A DNA stretch of 64,000 nt from Candidatus Bipolaricaulis sibiricus (GTDB lineage Bacteria > Bipolaricaulota > Bipolaricaulia > Bipolaricaulales > Bipolaricaulaceae), in contig CP034928.1 in NCBI GenBank assembly GCA_004102645.1, forward strand, positions 62,001 to 126,000. The letters run 5' to 3'. Shown here one piece after another: positions 49,976 to 58,474 of the stretch (position 1 is its first letter; each line of letters opens with the position of its first letter). Both the position numbers and the translations under genes were made by a program. Below the pieces are notes generated by a model. The model worked only from the letters and a program-made list of their open reading frames with translations. It made no database searches and was not told the DNA's origin.

Positions 49976-50821
49976 ATGGACAGGATTCCCTGTACGCAGA
50001 GGTTCTTCCCGCTCAAGCTTGCCGAATGGCTCCCCATCCGGTACGCAGCGTACCTGCGATGGTTGAGCCACCTCCTCGAACGTCTCGGTCCGGCCCCGGC
50101 GCGTGCGCTGTGGGAGGAGGCCTGTCGAGACAACGACGACCCCTTGCTCTCCAGGATCCTAAGCGAGGGATGGACCCCCATGCTCGAGGGCGAGGCCGTC
50201 GATGGCGAGGAGTCGATCGATCGCGCCTGCGCTCCGTTCTTCAGCTCCCGGGTCGAGGGGATGACCCGCGCCGAGGCGCGGGGCCTCGTCGAACGGATGC
50301 CGCCCCTCCCCCAGATCCGGCGGAGGTTCCCCTCGCTCAACGTGCAGAAGCGCGTCACGGCGTACGAAGCACTGCACCTGGCGTTCGATGGGCAGGCACG
50401 GCTCGTCGAGGCCCTCGTGGGCCATCATGGAGTCGAAGGCCAGCTCATCGCCTACGACGCACTGCGCGAGGCGCGGATCGCCGCAGCGGGCGGCAAGACG
50501 GGAACGGTAGAGGAGTTCGTCGCCGGCTTCGTCTCACCGCCCGTCGAGGGGAGCATCTTCGCTGCCGGCCTGGAGAAGCGGACGGTGCGCGCCGCGGGGC
50601 GCGAGGCCGTGGTCCACGTGGTGGAGTGCGAGTGGGCGCGGTACTTTCGGGAGCGGCACCCCAGTGTGGGGTACCTGATGGCGTGCAGCACGGACGAGGT
50701 TGCGTACCGGGCGTTCAACGGGGATCTGCGGATGCAGCGCACCTCGACCCTCATGGAGGGCGGAGCGCGGTGCGACTTCCGGATCTACGCTGTGGGGGAG
50801 CCGGGTCACGGGCCCACGTGA
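49976..50821 (+). CDS. L-2-amino-thiazoline-4-carboxylate hydrolase-like protein
   Basis: 281 residues. The C-terminal half shows ECEWARYFRERHPSVGYLMACSTDEVAYRAFN then MQRTSTLMEGGARCDFRI, the pattern of the ATC hydrolase family, with conserved Cys, His and Glu. Its founder hydrolyses aminothiazoline carboxylate to a cysteine derivative; many relatives have unknown function. The N-terminal helical half is variable. It follows a cupin gene directly. Confidence 0.75.
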   Translation: MDRIPCTQRFFPLKLAEWLPIRYAAYLRWLSHLLERLGPAPARALWEEACRDNDDPLLSRILSEGWTPMLEGEAVDGEESIDRACAPFFSSRVEGMTRAEARGLVERMPPLPQIRRRFPSLNVQKRVTAYEALHLAFDGQARLVEALVGHHGVEGQLIAYDALREARIAAAGGKTGTVEEFVAGFVSPPVEGSIFAAGLEKRTVRAAGREAVVHVVECEWARYFRERHPSVGYLMACSTDEVAYRAFNGDLRMQRTSTLMEGGARCDFRIYAVGEPGHGPT

Positions 50822-50928
50822 GGGACTCCCCCCCGGCCAGGGCTCTCGCTGACCTCGATCGCCGTCTCCCCAGCCCAGACTCGGTATGCTTGGGGACAAC
50901 GGGAACGGCGCCGAGCGGGTGAAGGTGA

Positions 50929-51924
50929 ATGAAGGAGATGGGAGACAAACGCGGGTTCAGGCGCCGCTGGGCGGACCTCATCCGTCAGCTCCGCGTGGCC
51001 TACGCCGACGGGGACGTCGGTTCGATCCGCAATCTGTGGTACAAGGCGGTGGCCGAGCCCGGGCTCGGAATGTGGCTGCGTCTCTCCAACCGGTTCTATC
51101 CTCTTCAAAGCCTGCTCGATGTGGCCCACGAACTGGATCGGCGGATGGCTGAGCACGGGCTGGCCCGCGCCTCGCGCTGGCTCCTCGATGAAGGGGTCGG
51201 ACGTTGGGTGTCCGAGGTTCCCCCTGCAACCCGCGCCGCTCTGGCCTCGGAGCCCGTGATCCTCTATGGAAATCACCCCACGCTTCTCACGCCGTTCCTC
51301 GTGAGCGCGCACGTCGAGCGTCCTGACCATCGAATCGTGGCAGCGAGCTTCCTCGAGAAGTTCCTGCCCGCGTTCGGGCAGTACGCGATCTCGGTCGAGC
51401 TTCCGGTCAACCAATGGTGGAAGCAGCTGTGGCAGGGCGGCCTGGGTCGGTTGGTCGTGGCGTACTGGGCCACCCGGCTCCGTCCCGTGCCCCCGCGGCC
51501 GACGGCGCGGCAGCGGAACCGGGCTGCCCTCGAGCGTGCCACGGCCCACGTGCGCGGTGGGGGGTCCCTCCTCATCGCTCCCTCTGGATGGAACCGATCG
51601 GGGAAGCGGTGGTACCCCGGGATCGGTCGGATCGTGCGGGGGTTGGCGGACGGGTCGGGGGAGAGGCCGGTGCTACTCGTTGCGTACAACGAGGAAGGGA
51701 CTTCGGATCGATTGGTGCGTCGGCTTCTTGAGAACGCCCAGCGCGGGTCTGGACGGCCGGAGGTGGCCCCGGACCGGGTCCCGCGGGTTCGGTTCAGTGA
51801 GCCGATGCCCCTGTCCGCGTTCTCTCCGAACGAGGGGACCGTGGAGGACCTCGTCGAGAGGCTCCGTCGCCGATACGAGGGGACCTTCGCCCACCCGCGC
51901 CGAACTGGCGGGCGACCCGGCTAG
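50929..51924 (+). CDS. PlsC-like acyltransferase family protein
   Basis: 331 residues. ILYGNHPTLLTPFLV (about 107-121) resembles motif I of glycerophosphate acyltransferases (NHxxxxD), though the Asp is not obvious, and LLIAPSGWNRSGKRWYPGIGRIVRG resembles motif III. Helical N-terminus about 100 residues. It may acylate a lysophospholipid at the membrane, but the missing Asp leaves this open. TATGCT lies about 37 nt upstream of the ATG. Confidence 0.5.
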   Translation: MKEMGDKRGFRRRWADLIRQLRVAYADGDVGSIRNLWYKAVAEPGLGMWLRLSNRFYPLQSLLDVAHELDRRMAEHGLARASRWLLDEGVGRWVSEVPPATRAALASEPVILYGNHPTLLTPFLVSAHVERPDHRIVAASFLEKFLPAFGQYAISVELPVNQWWKQLWQGGLGRLVVAYWATRLRPVPPRPTARQRNRAALERATAHVRGGGSLLIAPSGWNRSGKRWYPGIGRIVRGLADGSGERPVLLVAYNEEGTSDRLVRRLLENAQRGSGRPEVAPDRVPRVRFSEPMPLSAFSPNEGTVEDLVERLRRRYEGTFAHPRRTGGRPG

Positions 51925-52134
51925 CAGCCGCCATCGGAGTGCGGTGATCCGCGGACCCTCGGCACGCCAGCCTGCGGTAGGTAGCTCCGTGATCGGTGGC
52001 CGGTGATCTGCCGCCGGTGTGGGCTCGTCCGCTCCACGGACGGACGGCGCACTACGGTCCTTGCCGCGGGGATCCAGCGCTCTCTCGTGGGTCACCGGCG
52101 CGACGGCGTGCGTGGAGATCCGCCCTGAGCGGCC
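51925..52134. other. Intergenic spacer, nothing recognised
   Basis: About 210 bases between the acyltransferase-like gene and the -10 box of the next gene; no gene or repeat that I can support. Confidence 0.4.
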
Positions 52135-52140
52135 TATACT
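52135..52140 (+). promoter_or_regulatory. -10 box of a GNAT gene, leaderless spacing
   Basis: TATACT ends 9 nt before ATG 52150; no Shine-Dalgarno site. Confidence 0.5.
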
Positions 52141-52149
52141 CTTCTTGCG

Positions 52150-53181
52150 ATGGTCACGATCCGCGAGGCCACGCGCGCTGATGAGGACGTGCTTCGACGT
52201 CTGGAGGACGCGAGCCCCCAGGGACACGACGCACGCATCTCCTCTGAACGGACGACGTTCTTCTACCGCTCTGACCTCTTTTCGCGAGCCCGCGTGCTCC
52301 TCGCCCTCGAGCGAGCACAGGCTGTGGGGGTGATGGCGTACGCGCTGAAGGAGGTGTTCGTTGGAGGCGAGCCCGTTCCGGTTGCCTACTTCTACGACCT
52401 GCGTTCCGACCCCGCGTACCGGCGGAGCATGAAGCGAGGCCTGTGGGAGCTGTGGCGAGCCGTTCGGGAAGAGGCCGCAGCCGCGGGGGCGTGGTTCGTC
52501 TACGGCCACGTGAAGGGAGACAACGTAGAGGCAATACGGGTGTTCACCAAGGGCGGGGGACAGGTGGTGGGCGGGTTCGACGTGCTACTCCTTCCCACGC
52601 GGCCCGGTCGCGTCCAGCTCAACCCAGTCCCAGAATGGAACGGTGCCGTCGCGCGTCTCAGTGAAGCCGTGGGACGGCGCGACCTCCGTCCCCCAGATGT
52701 GGCAGAGGTCTACGCACGCGGGACGGAGCTGGGATACCTGCGAGGAGTGTTCAGCAGTCAGACTCGCCGAGGCTATGCCCAGGCGAGTGTGTGGGACTGC
52801 TCACACGTTCATCGACAGCGGGTGCTGGCCGTGCCCCGCTTGTTCCGCGTGCTCGCGGAAGGGATCAACCCCCTGTCCCGACTGCTCCCGCTGCCGCGCC
52901 TCCCCATTCCCGGACAGACCCTCGCGCTCTGGCACGTGTTCGACGTGCTCGTCGACGGGCCGGATGGGCGCCGCCAGCTCAAGCGAATCCTCGCCGATCT
53001 TCTGTGCCGTGCTCATGCGAATGGTGCAGACCTCCTGGCCGTGTTTAGGAGTCACGGGGACCCGCTCGTGCAGTTGCCCCCCATCCTTCTCAAGGAGACC
53101 CTGAGCTACCAGACTGTTGCCCTTCCCTTGGCGGGCCGCCTACCTGTTCCCCCTCTCTACCTCGACATCCGAGATCTGTAG
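52150..53181 (+). CDS. GNAT-family acetyltransferase, two-domain
   Basis: 343 residues. VTIREATRADEDVLRRLED opens a GNAT; YFYDLRSDPAYRRSMKRGLWEL (acetyl-CoA loop) and WFVYGHVKGDNVEAIRVFTKGGGQVVGG (motif B) follow. The C-terminal 150 residues (from RRDLRPPDVAEVYARG) form a second half similar in length to a GNAT but without a clear signature. Substrate unknown. Confidence 0.8.
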   Translation: MVTIREATRADEDVLRRLEDASPQGHDARISSERTTFFYRSDLFSRARVLLALERAQAVGVMAYALKEVFVGGEPVPVAYFYDLRSDPAYRRSMKRGLWELWRAVREEAAAAGAWFVYGHVKGDNVEAIRVFTKGGGQVVGGFDVLLLPTRPGRVQLNPVPEWNGAVARLSEAVGRRDLRPPDVAEVYARGTELGYLRGVFSSQTRRGYAQASVWDCSHVHRQRVLAVPRLFRVLAEGINPLSRLLPLPRLPIPGQTLALWHVFDVLVDGPDGRRQLKRILADLLCRAHANGADLLAVFRSHGDPLVQLPPILLKETLSYQTVALPLAGRLPVPPLYLDIRDL

Positions 53182-53413
53182 CGGGCACTGGGGTGACATC
53201 TCCCCCATTCTCCTCGTGTCGGAGAGACGATCCGCACGGTGGCCCCCTCACCCCAACCGTCTGCCACAGAGGGGAGAGGGGGAACGAAGGTGAGAAGGAG
53301 GGTGTACCGAAACCTTCATGTCCTCAGCGGTTGACCGTCGTGCACAACACCCAGGGTGAGAAGTCGACGGTCCCTTCCGCAGCATCCTGGATGAGACAGC
53401 TCGCTCTCCGGCT

Positions 53414-54619
53414 TCAGTACACAGGGTACAGGAAAGCTCGCAACTTCGGGAACAGAGCCTCCAGGGGGGCTGGGCACCGCGGCGTACGATGAAGTCAGGG
53501 TACCATGCAGCGAGCTTACCGACCGTCCGGTGTCCGAGCACGAGCGCCAGCAAGCGGTCCTCGTGGGCCCGGAGGTGGCCACGGCCGGGTGATAGCTCGC
53601 GATCCACGGCGCACACCGCCCCGTTCTCTACGCGAAGCCGCACCGTGTACCGGTACAGGTCAAACACAATCTCTCCAGTGTGGTCGGCCCATGCCGACGC
53701 GCGCAGTCGGGCGGTGAGCGCTGGCCGCAGCGCGTCGAGGAGCCTCTGTATGTCGGGGAACCACACCTGCCACGCGTAGCGGCCCGTGTCGCGTGCCCCC
53801 AGCGCGCGCGAGCTGGCTGATCGTGCTCCCATCGTGCAGGCTGAGTCGTACTCCGGGCGTACCCCGCTCCCGTGATAGGGCCACCGCATGAGATAGCATC
53901 GCCAGCGCCGTGTCCGTCCCCGTGGCCACGGCCTCGGAGACCACCAACTCGTCGCCGAAGTGATGCTTCGGGAAGAACATGTACCCCGCCGCCGCATCGG
54001 CGCGCTCGCACACCCAGAACTCTCCTTCCGTCCCCGTCTCGACAGCGTGCTCAAGAAGGTACGACCACACCTCCTCGGACCGTGTCGCATGCAGTTCAAG
54101 CTCCCTTGTGAGTCCTTGGTGGAGGGCGGCGAGCGCGGGGATGTCGCCCGGTGTCGCCTTTCTTACCCGCAACCCATGTTCGGTTGCCGGGAGTTGTCGG
54201 TGCTCCAGGATGAGGCCACCTTCCAGAGGGAGGACGTACGTGTAGCCGAACTGGCGGTAGAACCCAGGGATTCCCTGGATGATCGAAAGGTGCGCCCCCC
54301 GCTCCTGAATCCGTTCACGGAAGAAACCGACCATGGCCCGCTGGAATCCTCGGCCTCGCCAACGCTCGAGCGTGGCCACCAAACCCAGTTCGAGTGCGCT
54401 CAGCTGGACACCGCTCAAGTAGAGCCCCCATGGGATGCCGCACACCGTCGACACGACCTCACCCTGGTCCTCGACCCAGATGACGTCCCGCGGGTCCATG
54501 TCGGGATGATGGAGGGCTAGGCTTCGAAGCAGCGCCCCTACCTCTGGACCGTGGACAGCAGCGTTCACCGCGCACGGACCGCTGAGCTCTGCCTCAGCCT
54601 CGAGCGTTCTAAGGACCAT
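53414..54619 (-). pseudogene. Eis-like GNAT with SCP2-type tail, broken at two repeat tracts
   Basis: From ATG 54619, a GNAT (ELGLVATLERWRGRGFQRAMVGFF; FYRQFGYTYVLPLEGG) leads to a C-terminal sterol-carrier-like domain. The frame breaks at a GCGCGCGCG tract (53803-53811), where a 2-bp loss explains the shift from DGSTISQLARA to LGARDTGRYAW, and again at a run of six G (53464-53469), after which the expected tail LEALFPKLRAFLYPVY ends at 53414. Restoring both gives one protein of about 400 residues. Decay, phase variation or sequence error are all possible. Confidence 0.75.
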
Positions 54620-54806
54620 CCCGCCTTGAAGCTCCCGGCGTACAGGATGCGGTCTTGGGTGGAGCACAGATCTCCTCCTCCGGTTCATGCGTCGCGTCCG
54701 GCCTGACCGGGAGTGTAGCGCACCGTCCGGCCCGCCACGCACACCGTTTTTCTGTTGGAGCCTCGTGAGGATGCCACAGGCCGATCTGCTGGTCGAGGTT
54801 TCCGTC

Positions 54807-54812
54807 TACAAT
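54807..54812 (+). promoter_or_regulatory. metG -10 box, leaderless spacing
   Basis: TACAAT ends 6 nt before the metG ATG at 54819; the gap is CCGCCC with no Shine-Dalgarno site. Confidence 0.55.
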
Positions 54813-54818
54813 CCGCCC

Positions 54819-56494
54819 ATGGCCCGACAGAGCTTGTTCATCACGACGCCGATCTACTCTGTGAACGACCGCGCTCACATAGGCCATATCTACACGACGA
54901 CGGTTGCCGACGCGGTGGCGCGGTTCCATCGGGTTCGGGGCAGAGATACGTTCTTCCTTACAGGCACGGACGAACACGCCTCCAAGGTGGTTGAAGCAGC
55001 TGCCGCGCACGGGCGCACGCCCCAGGAGTGGGCCGAGGAGAACGCGCGGTACTTCCAAGAGGCGTTCGCCCAGTTCGGGATCTCCAACAGCGACTTCATC
55101 CGCACCACCCAGGATCGACACAGACACCGGGTGAGTCGTTACGTCTCCGAGCTCCTTGAGAGCGGCGATGTGTACCCGGGCGAGTACGAGGGGTGGTACG
55201 ACGCGGGTCAAGAGGAGTACGTTCCCGAGACCCGGGCAAGGGAGGCCGACTACCGAAGCCCGGTCAGTGGCAGACCGCTTGTGCGCAAGCGCGAGAGGAA
55301 CTACTTCTTCCGCCTAGGCGCCTATGCCGACGATCTGCGCCGCTGGATCGACGAGAATCCTACGGCCGTCCAGCCCGACGCTCGACGGCAAGAGGTTCTG
55401 GGGCGGATCGACGAGGGCCTCAACGATGTTCCGATCAGTCGTAGTGGAGGCGAGGGCTGGGGCATCGCCGTGCCCGGCGATCCCAAACAGACGATCTACG
55501 TGTGGATCGACGCCTTGTTCAACTACCTCACGGCGGTTGACACGGACGAGCGGCGCCACTACTGGCCGTGCGACGTCCACCTCATCGGGAAGGACATCCT
55601 CTGGTTCCACGCTGTGATCTGGCCGGCGGTGCTGATGGCTCTGCGCAAGCGGCCGGTTACGACTGGGTCGCCCTTCCGCGCCGCGTGTACGCCCACAGCT
55701 TCTGGATCGCAGAGGGGATGAAGATGTCCAAGAGTGCGGGCAACTTCGTCGGCCTCGAGGAGCTGGAGAGCTACGTGGCTGCGTTTGGGCTGGACGCATT
55801 GCGGTTCTTCCTATGTACGCGCGGACCATTGGGTAGCACGGACAGTGACTTCGCCCGTGCGCGGTTCGTGGAGGTGTACAACGGTGACCTTGCTAACGCG
55901 TTCGGAAACTGCCTCAGCCGAGTGTGCAACATGGCGGGGCGGTACCTGGGAGGTCAGTTCTCCGGGCCGATCCCCGAGCGCGGGGAGTGCCGCGACGCCG
56001 CCGAGCGCTGCGTCTCGGGGGCGGTGGTGGCCTATGAGGACCTGAAGCTTGACGAAGCGGCCTCGGAAGCACTCGAGCTTGTGCGCTCCGTGGACTCGTT
56101 CATCCAGCGGACCGAGCCGTTCCGGCTGTCCAAGGACCCGTCGCGGTCCGCCGAGGTGAGCTCGATCCTGCACCAATCCGCCGAGGCGGTGCGGCTGGCC
56201 GCGCTTCTCCTCTGGCCGATGATGCCCGAGCGCATGGCCGAGGCGCTGCGCCGGCTGGGCTGCGTCGGCCAAGCACGCCTGCTCTCTGAGACCGACGGCG
56301 GGCGGCTGGACGAATGGCTCCGGTGGGGGGCCTGGAGCTCTCCACCCCGCTCCAGCGAGGCGATCCCCTGTTCCCGCGCTGCGAGGAATGAGGTAGCGCA
56401 CATCGCCGAGGCCCGGAACCGCCTGCTTCCGGCCCATGCCATCTACAAGAGCGGCGAACTGTTCAGAGTCCCTGCCGAGGAGGTAACTGGATAG
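54819..56494 (+). CDS. metG: Methionyl-tRNA synthetase, one frameshift near 55651
   Basis: Two abutting frames together make about 558 residues, the size of a short MetRS. The first (54819-55721) has RAHIGHIYTTTVADAVARFH with the HIGH motif, and the second contains AEGMKMSKSAGN (KMSKS) and an anticodon domain (VYNGDLANAFGNCLSRVCNM). The frame changes near 55645-55660: MALRKR is followed by GYDWVALPRRVYAHSFW in the other frame, which one extra base would restore. The zinc knuckle cysteines of some MetRS are absent. An essential gene with one shift hints at an error in the sequence. Confidence 0.85.
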
Positions 56495-56672
56495 GCAACA
56501 CCAGTATCCGATCCCTCAGCCGCCTGGCTTGTCCTCTCGCCCAGAGCGCAGGTAGAAGGGTACAATGCCTCCGCGCCGCTCGCTTGGCCCATCGGTACCT
56601 CCGCTTGGGTAACCTGAACTCTGAGGAACCGTTACCCTTTGGGTGAAAGCTTAGCTTAGGCAACTCGTCACC
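56495..56672. other. Start of lower-GC spacer
   Basis: About 180 bases after metG in which G+C falls towards the promoter of the radical SAM island; no gene seen. Confidence 0.4.
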
Positions 56673-56701
56673 TTGACGGATGTGAGCTAGACCACTATAA
56701 T
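56673..56701 (+). promoter_or_regulatory. Near-consensus sigma70 promoter of the radical SAM island
   Basis: TTGACG (56673-56678), exactly 17 nt, then a perfect TATAAT (56696-56701). It is the strongest promoter match in the window and unlike the -10-only signals elsewhere. It points at the short peptide frame at 56773, 71 nt downstream. Confidence 0.75.
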
Positions 56702-56772
56702 TACTTATACTTATAACTAAAAAGACTAGCCTGCGCCCAAGCTGCCATCAATGGGGAAGGGAGGTGGTCCAG

Positions 56773-56853
56773 ATGCGTGTCGTGAGAGAGCGCTCGCCTG
56801 AAGCTGTGATAATGTGCTGCAGGAGCCACAGTGCACCCAAAGACCCGATGTAG
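56773..56853 (+). CDS. Candidate 26-residue peptide gene, possible RiPP precursor
   Basis: ATG 56773 has a strong Shine-Dalgarno site (GGGAGGTGG, 6 nt spacing). The frame codes for 26 residues: a charged start MRVVRERSPE, then a Cys-Cys pair at positions 15-16 and a Ser/His/Lys-rich tail, and stops at TAG 56851. Its stop abuts the ATG of the next frame. Its place between a strong promoter and a radical SAM/SPASM enzyme makes it a possible modified-peptide precursor, but no known precursor family is recognised. Confidence 0.4.
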   Translation: MRVVRERSPEAVIMCCRSHSAPKDPM

Positions 56854-57150
56854 ATGATGCTCTGGCACCCCGTGCGTGGCGTGAAGCGAATAGCGGTTCT
56901 TGGGATCGGAGGTTGCTTGTTGATGGAGTACCGAATAGCGCGGCCCGTCTGCATAAGCAGCGGGCCGTCGCTTACGGCCGTGGTGGCACAAGGTTTGCCT
57001 CGGAAACGGGGCAGAATAGGTGCGTCGGCTGGTTGTACGCATGCCAGACGAATGTTGTCTCCTGGAGCATCTGTGTGTTACGAAGTTGCGTGCGATGATG
57101 GGGAATCTCTGTCAACCGCGAAGGGAGTGATCAGATGCGAGACCCATTAA
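56854..57150 (+). CDS. Candidate 98-residue Cys-containing protein
   Basis: The ATG directly follows the stop of the 26-residue frame, and the end overlaps the radical SAM start by 16 nt, an arrangement suited to translational coupling. It has six cysteines (21, 33, 61, 75, 80, 95), a hydrophobic stretch VKRIAVLGIGGCLLM and a Gly/Ser/Cys-rich second half. It has no Shine-Dalgarno site of its own. Either this or the shorter frame may be the substrate of the downstream enzyme; it may also be non-coding. Confidence 0.35.
   Translation: MMLWHPVRGVKRIAVLGIGGCLLMEYRIARPVCISSGPSLTAVVAQGLPRKRGRIGASAGCTHARRMLSPGASVCYEVACDDGESLSTAKGVIRCETH
56941..56967. other. Strong hairpin between promoter and radical SAM gene
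   Basis: CGGCCCG-T-CTGC, loop ATAA, GCAG-CGGGCCG: an 11-bp stem with one bulged T. It lies within the 98-residue frame, about 170 nt before the radical SAM start. No T-run follows. An attenuator, an mRNA-processing site or a relic of an inserted element are possible. Confidence 0.5.
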
Positions 57151-58466
57151 AGGGTGTAGAGCTCACACTCAGTCGCTACGTGCTGACCGCAGAGCTCCCG
57201 AATGGCGATCTCCGTGTGCTCAGCACGCTCTGGAGTTCAGTGGTAGATCTGGACCATCGCCATCAGCAACTTCTACGTGGCGAGACGTATGCCTCCACAT
57301 CAGAGGAGCAGGAACACCTAGACACCCTGAAGGGTCTAGGGATTCTGGTGGACAAGAGCGTTGACGAAGCAGCCGTGGCGGTTGAGGAACTCAAGCGACG
57401 GAAGCGGGCTGGAAGCGTAACTATGACGTACTGCGTGACATCGAGGTGCAACTTCAACTGTGTTTACTGCGTTCAGGAAGGCAAGTACGGCCCTGAGACT
57501 GAAATGCCACCAGAGATCAGGCGGAGAGCTGTGGACTTCAGTATTGAGATGTTAGAACACCAGGGAGGGGACTCATTAGATGTTCTCTTCTACGGTGGCG
57601 AACCTCTCCTTAACTACGATGGAATGCTTGATATGATGTTCCAGCTACACCGTCAATCCCGCACGGTAGGAGTCAAGGAACTTAGCTTCGGGGTAGTCAC
57701 CAACGGCAGCTTGTTGAGCCCTGCACGCCTCGAAGTGCTTCGATCGCTCGGCCTTGGGCACATGCAGATCACAGTAGATGGCTTGCCGGATACCCATAAC
57801 GCGCGACGCCGGACGAACAATGGTTCTTGGGGCAAAGTGTGGGAAACCATATTGACAGCTTCATCACAAGGCATTCACACCACTGTGAATGTTGTCGTAG
57901 ACTCTCAGAATGTAGGTGAACTGAGCGCTCTGCTCGACGTAGCCGACAGGATCACCTCTGCGAGACCCGATCTGAAGACACATCTCGTGTGGATCTTCGG
58001 AATGTTGATCCCGACTCGGCCAGCGTTTGCCCGATGCCATCAGGTGCTCTTTGGCAAAGAGCCGGAGATCTTCGCTAAGATCATGGACACGTACCTGATC
58101 GCTATGAAGCGCGGATGGCGGGTTCTGCACCCGCTCGTGCAGGCAGTCGACTCGCGGGAATCGCACCGCTCGTTTGCCATTGCCCCCAATGGTAAAGTCT
58201 ATAAGTGCTTTGGAGTAATCGGTCTTCACGAGTACGCGATCGGTGACATTGGCCAACCGGTTGGCGAGGTGGACACGGCCGGGCAGCTCTTCGCTGATCG
58301 AGATGCGTGGGATAGTGATTGCCTTACCTGCTCTATATTTCCGCTTTGCAGAGGAGGATGTCAGGCCATTGCGTCACTGGAACATGATGGGGAGTTCGGC
58401 CACAAGCTTTGCGAACGCGACTTCAGGATCGCAAACTTCCAGCGCGTGTTGCCCGGTCTTTTCTAG
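57135..58466 (+). CDS. Radical SAM/SPASM peptide-modifying enzyme (candidate maturase)
   Basis: 443 residues. Residues about 1-95 form an N-terminal domain that could bind a leader peptide. The radical SAM cluster motif C105-x3-C109-x2-C112 (CNFNCVYC) is followed by FYGGEPLLNYDGMLDM and VTNGSLLSPARLEVL, the SAM-binding strands. The C-terminal SPASM domain supplies KVYKCFG, CLTCSIFPLCRGGC and KLCERD for auxiliary 4Fe-4S clusters. Such enzymes install thioether or carbon-carbon links in peptides, or mature quinone-cofactor proteins. AAGGGAG precedes the ATG. Its codons are less G+C-rich than the window. Confidence 0.88.
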   Translation: MRDPLKGVELTLSRYVLTAELPNGDLRVLSTLWSSVVDLDHRHQQLLRGETYASTSEEQEHLDTLKGLGILVDKSVDEAAVAVEELKRRKRAGSVTMTYCVTSRCNFNCVYCVQEGKYGPETEMPPEIRRRAVDFSIEMLEHQGGDSLDVLFYGGEPLLNYDGMLDMMFQLHRQSRTVGVKELSFGVVTNGSLLSPARLEVLRSLGLGHMQITVDGLPDTHNARRRTNNGSWGKVWETILTASSQGIHTTVNVVVDSQNVGELSALLDVADRITSARPDLKTHLVWIFGMLIPTRPAFARCHQVLFGKEPEIFAKIMDTYLIAMKRGWRVLHPLVQAVDSRESHRSFAIAPNGKVYKCFGVIGLHEYAIGDIGQPVGEVDTAGQLFADRDAWDSDCLTCSIFPLCRGGCQAIASLEHDGEFGHKLCERDFRIANFQRVLPGLF

Positions 58467-58474
58467 GTCTCTCT

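Noticed and set aside
55640-55660. Programmed ribosomal frameshift in metG
   Set aside because: There is no X-XXY-YYZ slippery heptamer or obvious stimulatory hairpin at the join; a single-base indel is simpler.
56701-57042. Minus-strand frame of 113 codons in the radical SAM spacer
   Set aside because: It runs against the strong plus-strand promoter, has no ribosome-binding site and no recognisable domain.
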